Shown in pieces: positions 1 through 4,945 of a stretch of DNA of 5,636 nt (position 1 is its first letter; the number at the start of each line of letters is the position of its first letter). This stretch comes from Candidatus Heimdallarchaeota archaeon (GTDB lineage Archaea; Asgardarchaeota; Heimdallarchaeia; Heimdallarchaeales; Kariarchaeaceae). A model generated the notes under the pieces. That model made no database searches. It had not been told where the DNA came from and worked only from the letters and a program-made list of their open reading frames with translations. Position numbers and translations under genes: made by a program. The stretch spans positions 1 to 5,636 of the forward strand of contig DAOUUM010000216.1 of NCBI GenBank assembly GCA_030668165.1, in the 5' to 3' direction.

Positions 1-2
1 AT

Positions 3-1187
3 TATTTTCTCAAGTTTGTGAAAACTGATATAGATAAAAATAATAATAAAGGAATTCAACCTTCAGTTGCTATAGGTTGGTTTCTAGCTACCTGTGCTCC
101 TTTATTATTACTTGTGAATCACTTATCACCAGATAGTTTCTGTATCTCTATGCTATTTTTCCTCATACCAATGATGACACGAGAGTTAAAAGATGAGAAT
201 TCCTTGAAACAACAATTATTAATGGGGGTGTTGATCGGTCTCACAATCTCATTGAGATTTCAATCAGTATTATTCTTCATTCCATTTGGTTTAATCATTT
301 TTAAAAATAAAAAATTCAAGCCAATTATTGGAATTATCCTTGGTTTTCTTCCATTGGCGATTTTTGATCTTTTATATTATGGAGTTCCTCTAATTACTGC
401 ATTTAACTTCTTCATGTTTAATGTATTTTATCGGACAAATGCTGAGGCCTTCATCGTTTTACCTTCATGGATATATCTAGCCATGTTTTTTGGTTTTAAC
501 CTTGGATTTGGCATTATTATCATAACCATCCTCTATTCTCTGGGAAGGAGGAGAATAATAGAGAGTAAGATTGATCGATCCATAATTTATGGGATAATTC
601 TCTATATCATATTCTTTCAGTTTCTCAGTTATAAAGAGGTGAAATTTATTCTCCCAGCTTTTGTTCTGATATCTTCATTTTCACTTTTGGGAATAAACAA
701 CCTAAATATGCGGATTATTAAATCACGATTTTCCAGAGTATTCAAGATTTTCTTAATCATTTACTTTATACTATCCTCCCTGATTATTTTTATCCTTCCC
801 ATCGGTTTAAATCAGAATATGATGACAGCACAGGAAGAATTACACAGATTAGATCCCAGTGCATCGGTCTTTATTATGGGTGATTGGGCTTTCTTCGGAG
901 GGAGATTAATTCAGAATCCAGATTATCCAGAGAGTGAAATCTACTATATGAACCGAACTTATTCCCTTTCTATTGAGGAAATACTCACAATAGTAAATTA
1001 TACAATTATTGATGGAAATAATGAGTTGTATCAGCAATACAAGCTACTTATGAAAAATAACTGCAACAATCTGGAAAAGATAATGGAATTTAATAAAGAA
1101 TACATTAATCCTCTAATAAATTATCTTGTGAGTATTGTGTACGATGTTCATAACGATAAAGCAGAGATATGGATATGCAATTTATAA
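3..1187 (+). CDS. GT22 (ALG9/PIG-B-like) membrane mannosyltransferase, 5' end cut by window edge
   Basis: This is a polytopic membrane glycosyltransferase of the GT-C fold that probably transfers mannose, or a similar sugar, from a polyprenyl-phosphate donor to a glycan or glycolipid on the outer membrane face. Residue numbers count from the GTG at 18. Visible family features are an SLRFQ stretch after a helix (78-82), a YYGVP...FNFFMFNVF block (120-137) matching the 'YG...NF..FN' region of PIG-B/ALG9 proteins, a PSW (149-151), and SYKEVKFILP (204-213) matching the family's 'HKExRFxxP' motif. About eight hydrophobic segments precede a soluble tail with MGDW (287-290). The GTG at 18 is the first start in view, but it has no ribosome binding site and the frame is open to base 3. 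The acidic first loop and first helices expected of GT22 are missing, so the true start is almost surely upstream. A GT39 or other GT-C enzyme is the alternative. The donor and acceptor cannot be told from sequence. Confidence 0.75.
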   Translation, partial: YFLKFVKTDIDKNNNKGIQPSVAIGWFLATCAPLLLLVNHLSPDSFCISMLFFLIPMMTRELKDENSLKQQLLMGVLIGLTISLRFQSVLFFIPFGLIIFKNKKFKPIIGIILGFLPLAIFDLLYYGVPLITAFNFFMFNVFYRTNAEAFIVLPSWIYLAMFFGFNLGFGIIIITILYSLGRRRIIESKIDRSIIYGIILYIIFFQFLSYKEVKFILPAFVLISSFSLLGINNLNMRIIKSRFSRVFKIFLIIYFILSSLIIFILPIGLNQNMMTAQEELHRLDPSASVFIMGDWAFFGGRLIQNPDYPESEIYYMNRTYSLSIEEILTIVNYTIIDGNNELYQQYKLLMKNNCNNLEKIMEFNKEYINPLINYLVSIVYDVHNDKAEIWICNL

Positions 1188-1188
1188 T

Positions 1189-1314
1189 GATTTATTTTAC
1201 AAAATATTGATTGTGGAGATTGGCTCTTTCAGTATTTCCATGAGTGTGTACCATGTGCTAATCAGACGTATCAATCCATTCAGAATGTTATTTGGTATGA
1301 ACCCTCTGAAATGA
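1189..1314 (+). pseudogene. C-terminal remnant of an acyltransferase-3-like membrane protein
   Basis: Directly after the mannosyltransferase stop, in a different frame, about 41 codons read as the end of a membrane protein. There is a hydrophobic helix (KILIVEIGSFSIS), then VYHVLIRRINPFRMLFGMNP and K before TGA. From memory of the family, archaeal and bacterial acyltransferase-3 (O-acetyltransferase) proteins often end with a last helix followed by a 'Y..LIRR...R.LFGM.P' tail, and this matches closely. The frame is open back to a TGA at 1129, and an ATG at 1144 would give a 56-residue product overlapping the neighbour's last 44 bases. There is no ribosome binding site, and a 40-residue tail cannot be an active acyltransferase, so a decayed or deletion-truncated gene is most likely. 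A genuine small single-helix protein is the alternative. Confidence 0.5.
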
Positions 1315-1381
1315 TCTAATGGAGTTTGTAGAATGGAGTAGAAACCTCCCATCCATTATAAATTTAATTTACAAATAGTTT

Positions 1382-2326
1382 CTATTTATTATTGACAAAA
1401 TCTGTGTCACCAGTACTAATACGAACCACATCCGTGGCGAAATCTATGGAATGAACACCAGAATTGCTCTCATATTCAAGATAGCTTGATTTTTCAATGG
1501 TATCCCTGATTTTTTTCGTTTTATCCACATTGTGTAGTTTGTCCAATTTTGCACCCACTAGGATCACATTTGCCTGTATCTCCATGATATCTTTATCCCA
1601 GGCATTATACTTTGTCAGAGCTCTCACACTGTGTTTCATCCTTTTTGGGATGGCCAATCTGATTACTTGTAATAGTTTTTCAACCTGTTCAGGTTCTTTA
1701 TCCTTGTTGATGCGAAATTTTACTAGATGCCAAACTGTATATCTGATTGATAAGATAAAAATGCGTAGTGGTAAATTGTAAAGCATTTGCCCGATTGGCC
1801 AGGGTGGTAATTTGATGTAAGGTTGAGGCCCGGTCAATATGGTGGTGAAGGGAACTCTATCATAATTGGCCAGATAATTGAACATCATTGTTCCACCAAC
1901 TGAAGATCCGATAACCACCACATCCTCAATTTTATGTGATAAGTTATTAATAACTTTATCGAAATCCTGAGCATATCTCTCGACGGAATAGTCTACTATC
2001 CTCATATTTTGCATAGTAGAGGTCTTCTCACGAGATTCATAATAGTAGAGGGTATTGGTCTTTGATATTTCTTTTACAATTTCCACCCATGCACCGATCA
2101 CAGAAAACCATCCAGAAATAATTAAAACTGCCTTGTTATTTGTTTTTATGGGGGGTTCGGAGGTAACTAGTAATACATCTATCTCATCCTCCACCTTGAC
2201 ATATTTTGTACTTATTTTGGCACCGTCACAGAAGTAGGGTTGCCAGATGTTTGTATCAAGAAATATATCTGTGTTCTCATCTGATCTCTTGTATGGGTCT
2301 TGGGAATATACAGAGACCTTATTCAC
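1382..2326 (-). CDS. Alpha/beta-hydrolase fold protein
   Basis: This is a 314-residue alpha/beta hydrolase, probably a cytoplasmic esterase, lipase or thioesterase on an unknown substrate. The core strand and oxyanion-hole region is at 66-75 (AVLIISGWFS), with SGW in place of the usual HG. The nucleophile elbow is GSSVGG (140-145) with Ser142. A candidate acid is Asp262 in VILVGAKLD (254-262), and the catalytic His is His292 in SGVHSIDF (289-296). Residues 165-240 form a long insertion, probably a lid, rich in Pro and hydrophobic residues that could shape a lipid-like pocket. The first 60 residues are an extra strand-rich segment. I saw no signal peptide. The start is GTG: upstream in frame lies only AGT GAA TTT after a TAA at 2342-2344, and no other start exists. 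A TATA-like box about 25 bases upstream and no clear ribosome binding site suggest a leaderless message. It is divergent from the SRPBCC gene and ends facing the mannosyltransferase. The fold is certain; the substrate is not. Confidence 0.9.
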   Translation of the reverse strand: MNKVSVYSQDPYKRSDENTDIFLDTNIWQPYFCDGAKISTKYVKVEDEIDVLLVTSEPPIKTNNKAVLIISGWFSVIGAWVEIVKEISKTNTLYYYESREKTSTMQNMRIVDYSVERYAQDFDKVINNLSHKIEDVVVIGSSVGGTMMFNYLANYDRVPFTTILTGPQPYIKLPPWPIGQMLYNLPLRIFILSIRYTVWHLVKFRINKDKEPEQVEKLLQVIRLAIPKRMKHSVRALTKYNAWDKDIMEIQANVILVGAKLDKLHNVDKTKKIRDTIEKSSYLEYESNSGVHSIDFATDVVRISTGDTDFVNNK

Positions 2327-2346
2327 AAATTCACTTTTTATTTAGA

Positions 2347-2354
2347 CTATTTAA
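2347..2354 (-). promoter_or_regulatory. TATA box of the alpha/beta-hydrolase gene
   Basis: On the minus strand CTTAAATAG lies with its core (TTAAATAG) centred about 25 bases before the GTG at 2326. This is the spacing expected between an archaeal TATA box and the start site of a leaderless transcript. The absence of a good ribosome binding site agrees. The call rests on sequence match and spacing only. Confidence 0.4.
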
Positions 2355-2376
2355 GATATTCAATCTATTTCATTGA

Positions 2377-2553
2377 CTCATCTCTAAAAAAGTATCAAAT
2401 TTTTTTCACAACCAGAATAACACTCTATACATCCATCTTGTTCATTTCAGTAAGCCCAAATGGAATTTTATTATGTTGTTTGAAATTCAAGAAATTAACA
2501 ATATTGATCAAGAATTCCTGGAATGGTTACATTTAGCTTATAGGGAGAATTAG
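2377..2553 (+). pseudogene. Protein-like open stretch without a start, possible gene remnant
   Basis: In the gap between the divergent hydrolase and SRPBCC genes, 58 codons are open on the plus strand between a TGA at 2374-2376 and a TAG at 2551-2553. The reading is protein-like, above all in the second half: NTLYIHLVHFSKPKW, then FEIQEINNIDQEFLEWLHLA and a short YREN end. The first half has alternating hydrophobic residues like a beta strand, and the end looks like an amphipathic helix. No ATG, GTG or TTG occurs before the ATG at 2473, which would leave 26 residues and no ribosome binding site. Upstream of the TGA the frame is open back into the hydrolase gene. I do not recognise the family. 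It may be the 3' remnant of a lost gene, or a chance open frame in AT-rich DNA. An overlapping frame at 2300-2536 is longer but less protein-like. Confidence 0.3.
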
Positions 2554-2588
2554 GGGGGTTTGTCAATTAAATTGTATCTAAATCTCAA

Positions 2589-2602
2589 AATTTGATCAAA
2601 TT
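2589..2602. promoter_or_regulatory. 14-bp perfect palindrome, candidate operator of the SRPBCC gene
   Basis: AATTTGATCAAATT is a perfect palindrome 33-46 bases before the GTG of the SRPBCC gene. It abuts the proposed TATA box on its upstream side, where a BRE element or an activator/repressor site would lie. Its core TTGATCAA recurs at 2504-2511 in the same intergenic region, 88 bp away centre to centre, which could allow two dimers to bind. A dimeric helix-turn-helix regulator is the likely type of reader. A third TTGATCAA at 5108-5115 lies inside a coding region, so the core alone is not specific. Confidence 0.4.
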
Positions 2603-2603
2603 A

Positions 2604-2612
2604 CTTATGATA
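2604..2612 (+). promoter_or_regulatory. TATA-like box of the SRPBCC gene
   Basis: CTTATGATA is centred about 27 bases before the GTG at 2635, the spacing for a leaderless archaeal message. There is no ribosome binding site before that GTG (only A/T bases and ACA), which supports a leaderless start. The box is a poor match to the best archaeal consensus, and other AT-rich hexamers lie nearby. Confidence 0.3.
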
Positions 2613-2634
2613 TGATAATATTAAATTTTTTACA

Positions 2635-3150
2635 GTGAATAAAAAATTCAAATGGCCCATATCCTCAAGCATTCTGATCGATGCCTCAGTATCCAGGGTT
2701 TGGGAAACAATTTCAGCACCTGGAAATCTTAATAATGTTCATCCATTTTGCAAAGAAAATACCGTTGTGACCTGGTCAGGTGATAAATCAGAGGATATTA
2801 TACTATATTACAGTGGTAGGGAATTACTAAGAGAATTTTTTGAATGGCAGGAAGGAACAGGTTACAAATTGATGATTGGAAGACGAGGTGGTAGAAAGAC
2901 AGAGGTTCACTGGGAATTGGATCAGGTTGCACTAGAAAAGTGTGTACTGAAAATCACTTTATTTGTCCCTCACTTACAAAAAACCTCAATTCTAATTAGA
3001 TGGTTGCCACATTTTCTATATATGAGACCTCGAATGAAAAAATATCTGGATTCAGTTCTACGCGGTTTTGAGTATTTTATAACAACAGGTAAACCAGTGC
3101 AGAGGAATCAGTTTGGTTCACACCCCTGGTTCTCTCCAAAGGATGATTAA
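2635..3150 (+). CDS. SRPBCC (START/polyketide-cyclase-like) family protein
   Basis: This is a 171-residue cytoplasmic protein of the SRPBCC helix-grip fold, which binds hydrophobic ligands in a deep cavity. The N-terminal strand SSSILIDASVSRVWETISAP (10-29) is the typical opening of the fold: a strand, an 'A.....VW..I..P' turn into the first helix, then NLNNVHPFCKE. Central strands run through VTWSGD, IILYYSG, YKLMIG, VHWELD and VLKITLFVPH (105-114). The C-terminal helix (about 131-150, MRPRMKKYLDSVLRGFEYFI) closes the pocket. The tail KPVQRNQFGSHPWFS (153-167) looks like a conserved family tail rather than random sequence. The start is GTG because the frame carries a TGA at 2608-2610 and no other start codon follows it. 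It is divergent from the hydrolase and convergent with the 8-helix membrane protein. Whether it binds, modifies or carries a lipid is unknown. Confidence 0.85.
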   Translation: MNKKFKWPISSSILIDASVSRVWETISAPGNLNNVHPFCKENTVVTWSGDKSEDIILYYSGRELLREFFEWQEGTGYKLMIGRRGGRKTEVHWELDQVALEKCVLKITLFVPHLQKTSILIRWLPHFLYMRPRMKKYLDSVLRGFEYFITTGKPVQRNQFGSHPWFSPKDD

Positions 3151-3162
3151 TAGAATATAGTT

Positions 3163-3264
3163 CTACGATGGGGGGCCTTCTTTAATTTTATCCATATCCA
3201 GTGTAACTTTACCTTTTTCTGTTAATCCTGATGCCAATAACCACGTTACGCCAATCAAGGTTTT
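3163..3264 (-). pseudogene. In-frame protein-like tail after the membrane protein's TGA stop
   Basis: Immediately past the TGA (3265-3267) of the 277-residue membrane protein, the same frame stays open for 33 codons to a TAG at 3163-3165. It reads KTLIGVTWLLASGLTEKG, then KVTLDMDKIKEGPPS. The composition is clearly coding-like: a short hydrophobic segment followed by a charged strand/turn-rich tail. Possible explanations are a lost C-terminal extension of the membrane protein through a point mutation to TGA, the end of an older decayed gene, a small protein from the TTG at 3256-3258 (no ribosome binding site seen), a sequencing error, or readthrough. A run of six G on the plus strand (3170-3175) near its end could also hide an indel. 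I do not recognise the tail. Confidence 0.35.
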
Positions 3265-4098
3265 TCATCTGATAGTTTTTACTGGATATTTTTTCATACC
3301 ACCTACAATTAAAACTATTCCCAGAAAAGCAAAAATTGCCAGCATAGCAAGCCAACCTATTGTATTTGTAGCGGACCAATCAATTTTCTTGATTTCAGCA
3401 TCCACAATTATTAATTCCAAAATAGATGCAATCCCAAAGGTTGCCTCTGTCAATCCCACAGCAATAAATTCTGCAGGAGTTGCAAATTTAGATATGGTAA
3501 TCAGCATAACAAAGCCAGTGATGAAAATAGCACTGTAAAGTTGACTGTGAAATACATCCAACTTCCAGGGAAATAGAATACTAAATATTTCAGGGAAAAC
3601 CAGTAAACCCAGCCCATACAGAACCATTAGGTAACTCATACCCTTCATCAGAAAACTCCATTTTTGCGGTACTGGATTGAGATGAGCTGTGGGCATAGAC
3701 CTATACATCCATAGATGTATCCCCGCACTAAGAGGGAGGGCAAGATACAATCCAAACCATCCCCAAAATGCAATAGTCTTGCTGGTATCATACTCGCTGA
3801 TAGTAAATATGGAGACTATCAGCACCATAAATGTAAAAATGAATATTCCTCTCAGTACTGGCCGAGTTGGTGACCAACGACCTGAAAGGAACATATAGGC
3901 TACCGATACCATGGCTCCGAGATATATTGCTCCTAGAAATCCTGCATTGAATGGGGCTATTGTCCACGGCCACTGTGCACGAGTAAATCCGGGAATAAGG
4001 ATCAAACCAGAGCTTCCGATGATTAGCACGAAAGTTTCTAACAGGGTAAAATATCTTAAGAACGGTGTTATCGAAGGATTGCCATTTTTAGAATTCAA
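3265..4098 (-). CDS. Eight-helix membrane protein with internal duplication, function unknown
   Basis: This 277-residue integral membrane protein has about eight hydrophobic helices: roughly 13-35, 49-71, 82-100, 108-131, 149-168, 183-203, 210-232 and 246-267. The two halves align without gaps at an offset of 133 residues. WPWTIAPF (43-50) matches FPWKLDVF (176-183) and FLGAIYLGA (54-62) matches LYSAIFITG (187-195). Further on TIAFW (108-112) matches TIGWL (246-250). It is therefore a fused tandem repeat of a four-helix unit. I see no catalytic motif, signal peptide or metal-binding cluster, so I assign no function. The start is TTG, chosen because AGGAG sits nine bases upstream and an in-frame TAG at 4111-4113 overlaps that site; no other start lies between. 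The P-loop kinase gene is upstream on the same strand with a 97-base gap, so cotranscription is possible. The TGA stop is followed by a suspicious in-frame tail. Confidence 0.8.
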   Translation of the reverse strand: MNSKNGNPSITPFLRYFTLLETFVLIIGSSGLILIPGFTRAQWPWTIAPFNAGFLGAIYLGAMVSVAYMFLSGRWSPTRPVLRGIFIFTFMVLIVSIFTISEYDTSKTIAFWGWFGLYLALPLSAGIHLWMYRSMPTAHLNPVPQKWSFLMKGMSYLMVLYGLGLLVFPEIFSILFPWKLDVFHSQLYSAIFITGFVMLITISKFATPAEFIAVGLTEATFGIASILELIIVDAEIKKIDWSATNTIGWLAMLAIFAFLGIVLIVGGMKKYPVKTIR

Positions 4099-4107
4099 AT
4101 TATTAAG

Positions 4108-4112
4108 CTCCT
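4108..4112 (-). promoter_or_regulatory. Ribosome binding site fixing the TTG start of the membrane protein
   Basis: AGGAG on the minus strand lies nine bases before the TTG at 4096-4098. It overlaps an in-frame stop codon, so translation cannot begin further upstream. This makes the unusual TTG the supported start. Confidence 0.65.
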
Positions 4113-4117
4113 ATGGG

Positions 4118-4127
4118 GATCATGATC
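4118..4127. promoter_or_regulatory. 10-bp palindrome in the leader of the membrane-protein gene
   Basis: GATCATGATC is a perfect palindrome between the proposed TATA boxes and the ribosome binding site of the membrane-protein gene. With the upstream box at 4148-4157 it would lie at the very start of the transcript, a usual repressor position in archaea. Ten bases is short, and chance occurrence is quite possible. Confidence 0.2.
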
Positions 4128-4147
4128 GAATATATTAAATTGGTTCC

Positions 4148-4157
4148 TATAAATAAA
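4148..4157 (-). promoter_or_regulatory. TATA-like box of the membrane-protein gene
   Basis: On the minus strand TTTATTTATA would set a start site near 4127 and a leader of about 29 bases that includes the AGGAG site. A second AT-rich candidate (TTTAATATAT, about 4130-4140) is closer, but would place the transcript start at or inside the ribosome binding site, so it is less likely. Confidence 0.3.
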
Positions 4158-4195
4158 ATATAGTAAATTTTCAAGCCTTCGGAGAGATATTGCAA

Positions 4196-4750
4196 TTAAG
4201 GGTCATTTATTGTATTATAAGTATATGAGGCTGAAAGTTCAAGATCTAGTAAAAAATTATTTACCTGATCTTCATTAATAAATTCGCAAATTTCTTTTTC
4301 ATCCTTGAATTTTCCAATCATCTCAATTATCATCGATTGCAACTCTATGTGATTTTTTGTAATAAGTTCCATCTGCTTGTCCTTTAATTCAATGGGATAG
4401 GGACATCCCTCTGGAACGTAAGGATTGGGGCGGATTTTGTCCTCCTCCATTCTTTTCAATGCTTGTCTCTTGCATGTTTCAAGAGACATATCAAGGAATA
4501 TTATTGTATCTGCTGCAGAGAAACGTTCTTCCCAGGTTGAGTGATATCCAACCCCATCAAGTATCCAGCTAGTTTTTTCCAAAATCGAACCATGTTTGGA
4601 TGTAAATTCATCTTCAGGTGTTCTTTCCCAGTTTTTCTTCCATAAAATCTTATCAATGTGATAAACAGGCAAACCTGTGATTTCCTTTATTTTCATCGCA
4701 AAAGTTGATTTACCAGATCCTGTATTTCCTATAATGGTGATGCGTTTCAT
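4196..4750 (-). CDS. P-loop kinase of the FlaR / adenylate-kinase-like family
   Basis: This 184-residue cytoplasmic protein is a small nucleoside/nucleotide-kinase-like P-loop NTPase, of the group often annotated 'DNA topology modulation protein FlaR' or 'adenylate kinase-like'. Walker A is GNTGSGKST (8-16) with Lys14. The segment HIDKILWKKNWERTPEDEF (31-49) fits the family's 'hlDkl.w...W...p..e' region, and WILDGVGY (62-69) replaces the usual 'WIxDGNY' substrate-loop motif. DTIIFLDM (81-88) is the Walker B-like strand, followed by an arginine-rich helix (ETCKRQALKR, 91-100). The region around 105-120 (KIRPNPYVPEGCPYP) is Pro-rich and probably the lid. The length is normal for the family. The ATG start has no clear ribosome binding site. 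It heads a possible two-gene unit with the downstream membrane protein and is divergent from the VTT gene. The substrate is unknown; the link to DNA topology in the family name should not be taken literally. Confidence 0.85.
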   Translation of the reverse strand: MKRITIIGNTGSGKSTFAMKIKEITGLPVYHIDKILWKKNWERTPEDEFTSKHGSILEKTSWILDGVGYHSTWEERFSAADTIIFLDMSLETCKRQALKRMEEDKIRPNPYVPEGCPYPIELKDKQMELITKNHIELQSMIIEMIGKFKDEKEICEFINEDQVNNFLLDLELSASYTYNTINDP

Positions 4751-4781
4751 TTAATACTTAATTTTTGATTCTACTAGTGGT

Positions 4782-4800
4782 ACAATAATGCTCTTATTGT
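4782..4800. promoter_or_regulatory. Inverted repeat upstream of the kinase, candidate operator
   Basis: Arms ACAATAA (4782-4788) and TTATTGT (4794-4800) form a perfect 7-bp inverted repeat around a 5-base centre (TGCTC). It lies 32-50 bases before the kinase ATG, where that gene's TATA/BRE region would be, and in the region shared with the divergent VTT gene. The geometry suits a dimeric regulator. As RNA it would be a weak hairpin without a following U-run, so a terminator is less likely. Confidence 0.4.
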
Positions 4801-4844
4801 CCTAATTTACACCCCTAAAAAAAAACGTAACTGGATATTAAATT

Positions 4845-4865
4845 AAGATCTTATGCATAAATCTT
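4845..4865. promoter_or_regulatory. Near-palindrome just upstream of the VTT gene promoter
   Basis: A perfect 10-bp palindrome, TTATGCATAA (4851-4860), is flanked by AAGAT (4845-4849) and ATCTT (4861-4865), which pair with one unpaired C at 4850. The whole is a 21-base near-symmetric site ending about 15 bases before the TATA box at 4881. This is the position of archaeal activator sites. In such AT-rich DNA it may be chance. Confidence 0.35.
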
Positions 4866-4880
4866 TTTCAAAATAAGAGA

Positions 4881-4890
4881 TAATATAAAT
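4881..4890 (+). promoter_or_regulatory. TATA box of the VTT gene
   Basis: TAATATAAAT preceded by the purine-rich AATAAGAGA (a BRE-like element) resembles a good archaeal promoter. It predicts a start near 4911-4914 and a leader of about 30-40 bases, which includes the GGAGGT site. Confidence 0.45.
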
Positions 4891-4937
4891 CCGATCTAAA
4901 TCAGCTTTTAATAGATTACTAAGCAAATAATCAGATT

Positions 4938-4943
4938 GGAGGT
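4938..4943 (+). promoter_or_regulatory. Strong ribosome binding site that questions the ATG start of the VTT gene
   Basis: GGAGGT ends only two bases before the ATG at 4946, too close for normal initiation, but eight bases before the in-frame GTG at 4952. The real protein may therefore start at that GTG, two residues shorter. Confidence 0.6.
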
Positions 4944-4945
4944 CA

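Noticed and set aside
1318..1357. Repeated AATGGA with TCCATT and GGAG/CTCC pairing after the acyltransferase remnant, a possible hairpin terminator
   Set aside because: The stem is short, needs a bulge, and no T-run follows it; archaeal terminators rely on T-rich tracts.
1497..2237. Plus-strand open frames opposite the hydrolase
   Set aside because: They are antisense to a gene with a complete catalytic triad, and have no ribosome binding site or family resemblance.
2300..2536. 78-codon plus-strand frame starting inside the hydrolase gene
   Set aside because: It begins antisense to the hydrolase, has no ribosome binding site, and its reading is less protein-like than the overlapping frame at 2377-2553.
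3176..3190. Pyrimidine/T-rich stretch downstream of the SRPBCC stop as a transcription terminator
   Set aside because: It is plausible for an archaeon, but it overlaps the coding-like tail on the other strand and is no richer in T than much of the window.
3788..4138. Several open frames overlapping the 8-helix membrane protein on both strands
   Set aside because: They are shadows of a gene whose own translation shows clear helices and an internal repeat.
4817..4825. A-run (T-run on the minus strand) in the kinase/VTT gap as a terminator
   Set aside because: No gene ends near it on the relevant strand; it lies in a divergent promoter region.
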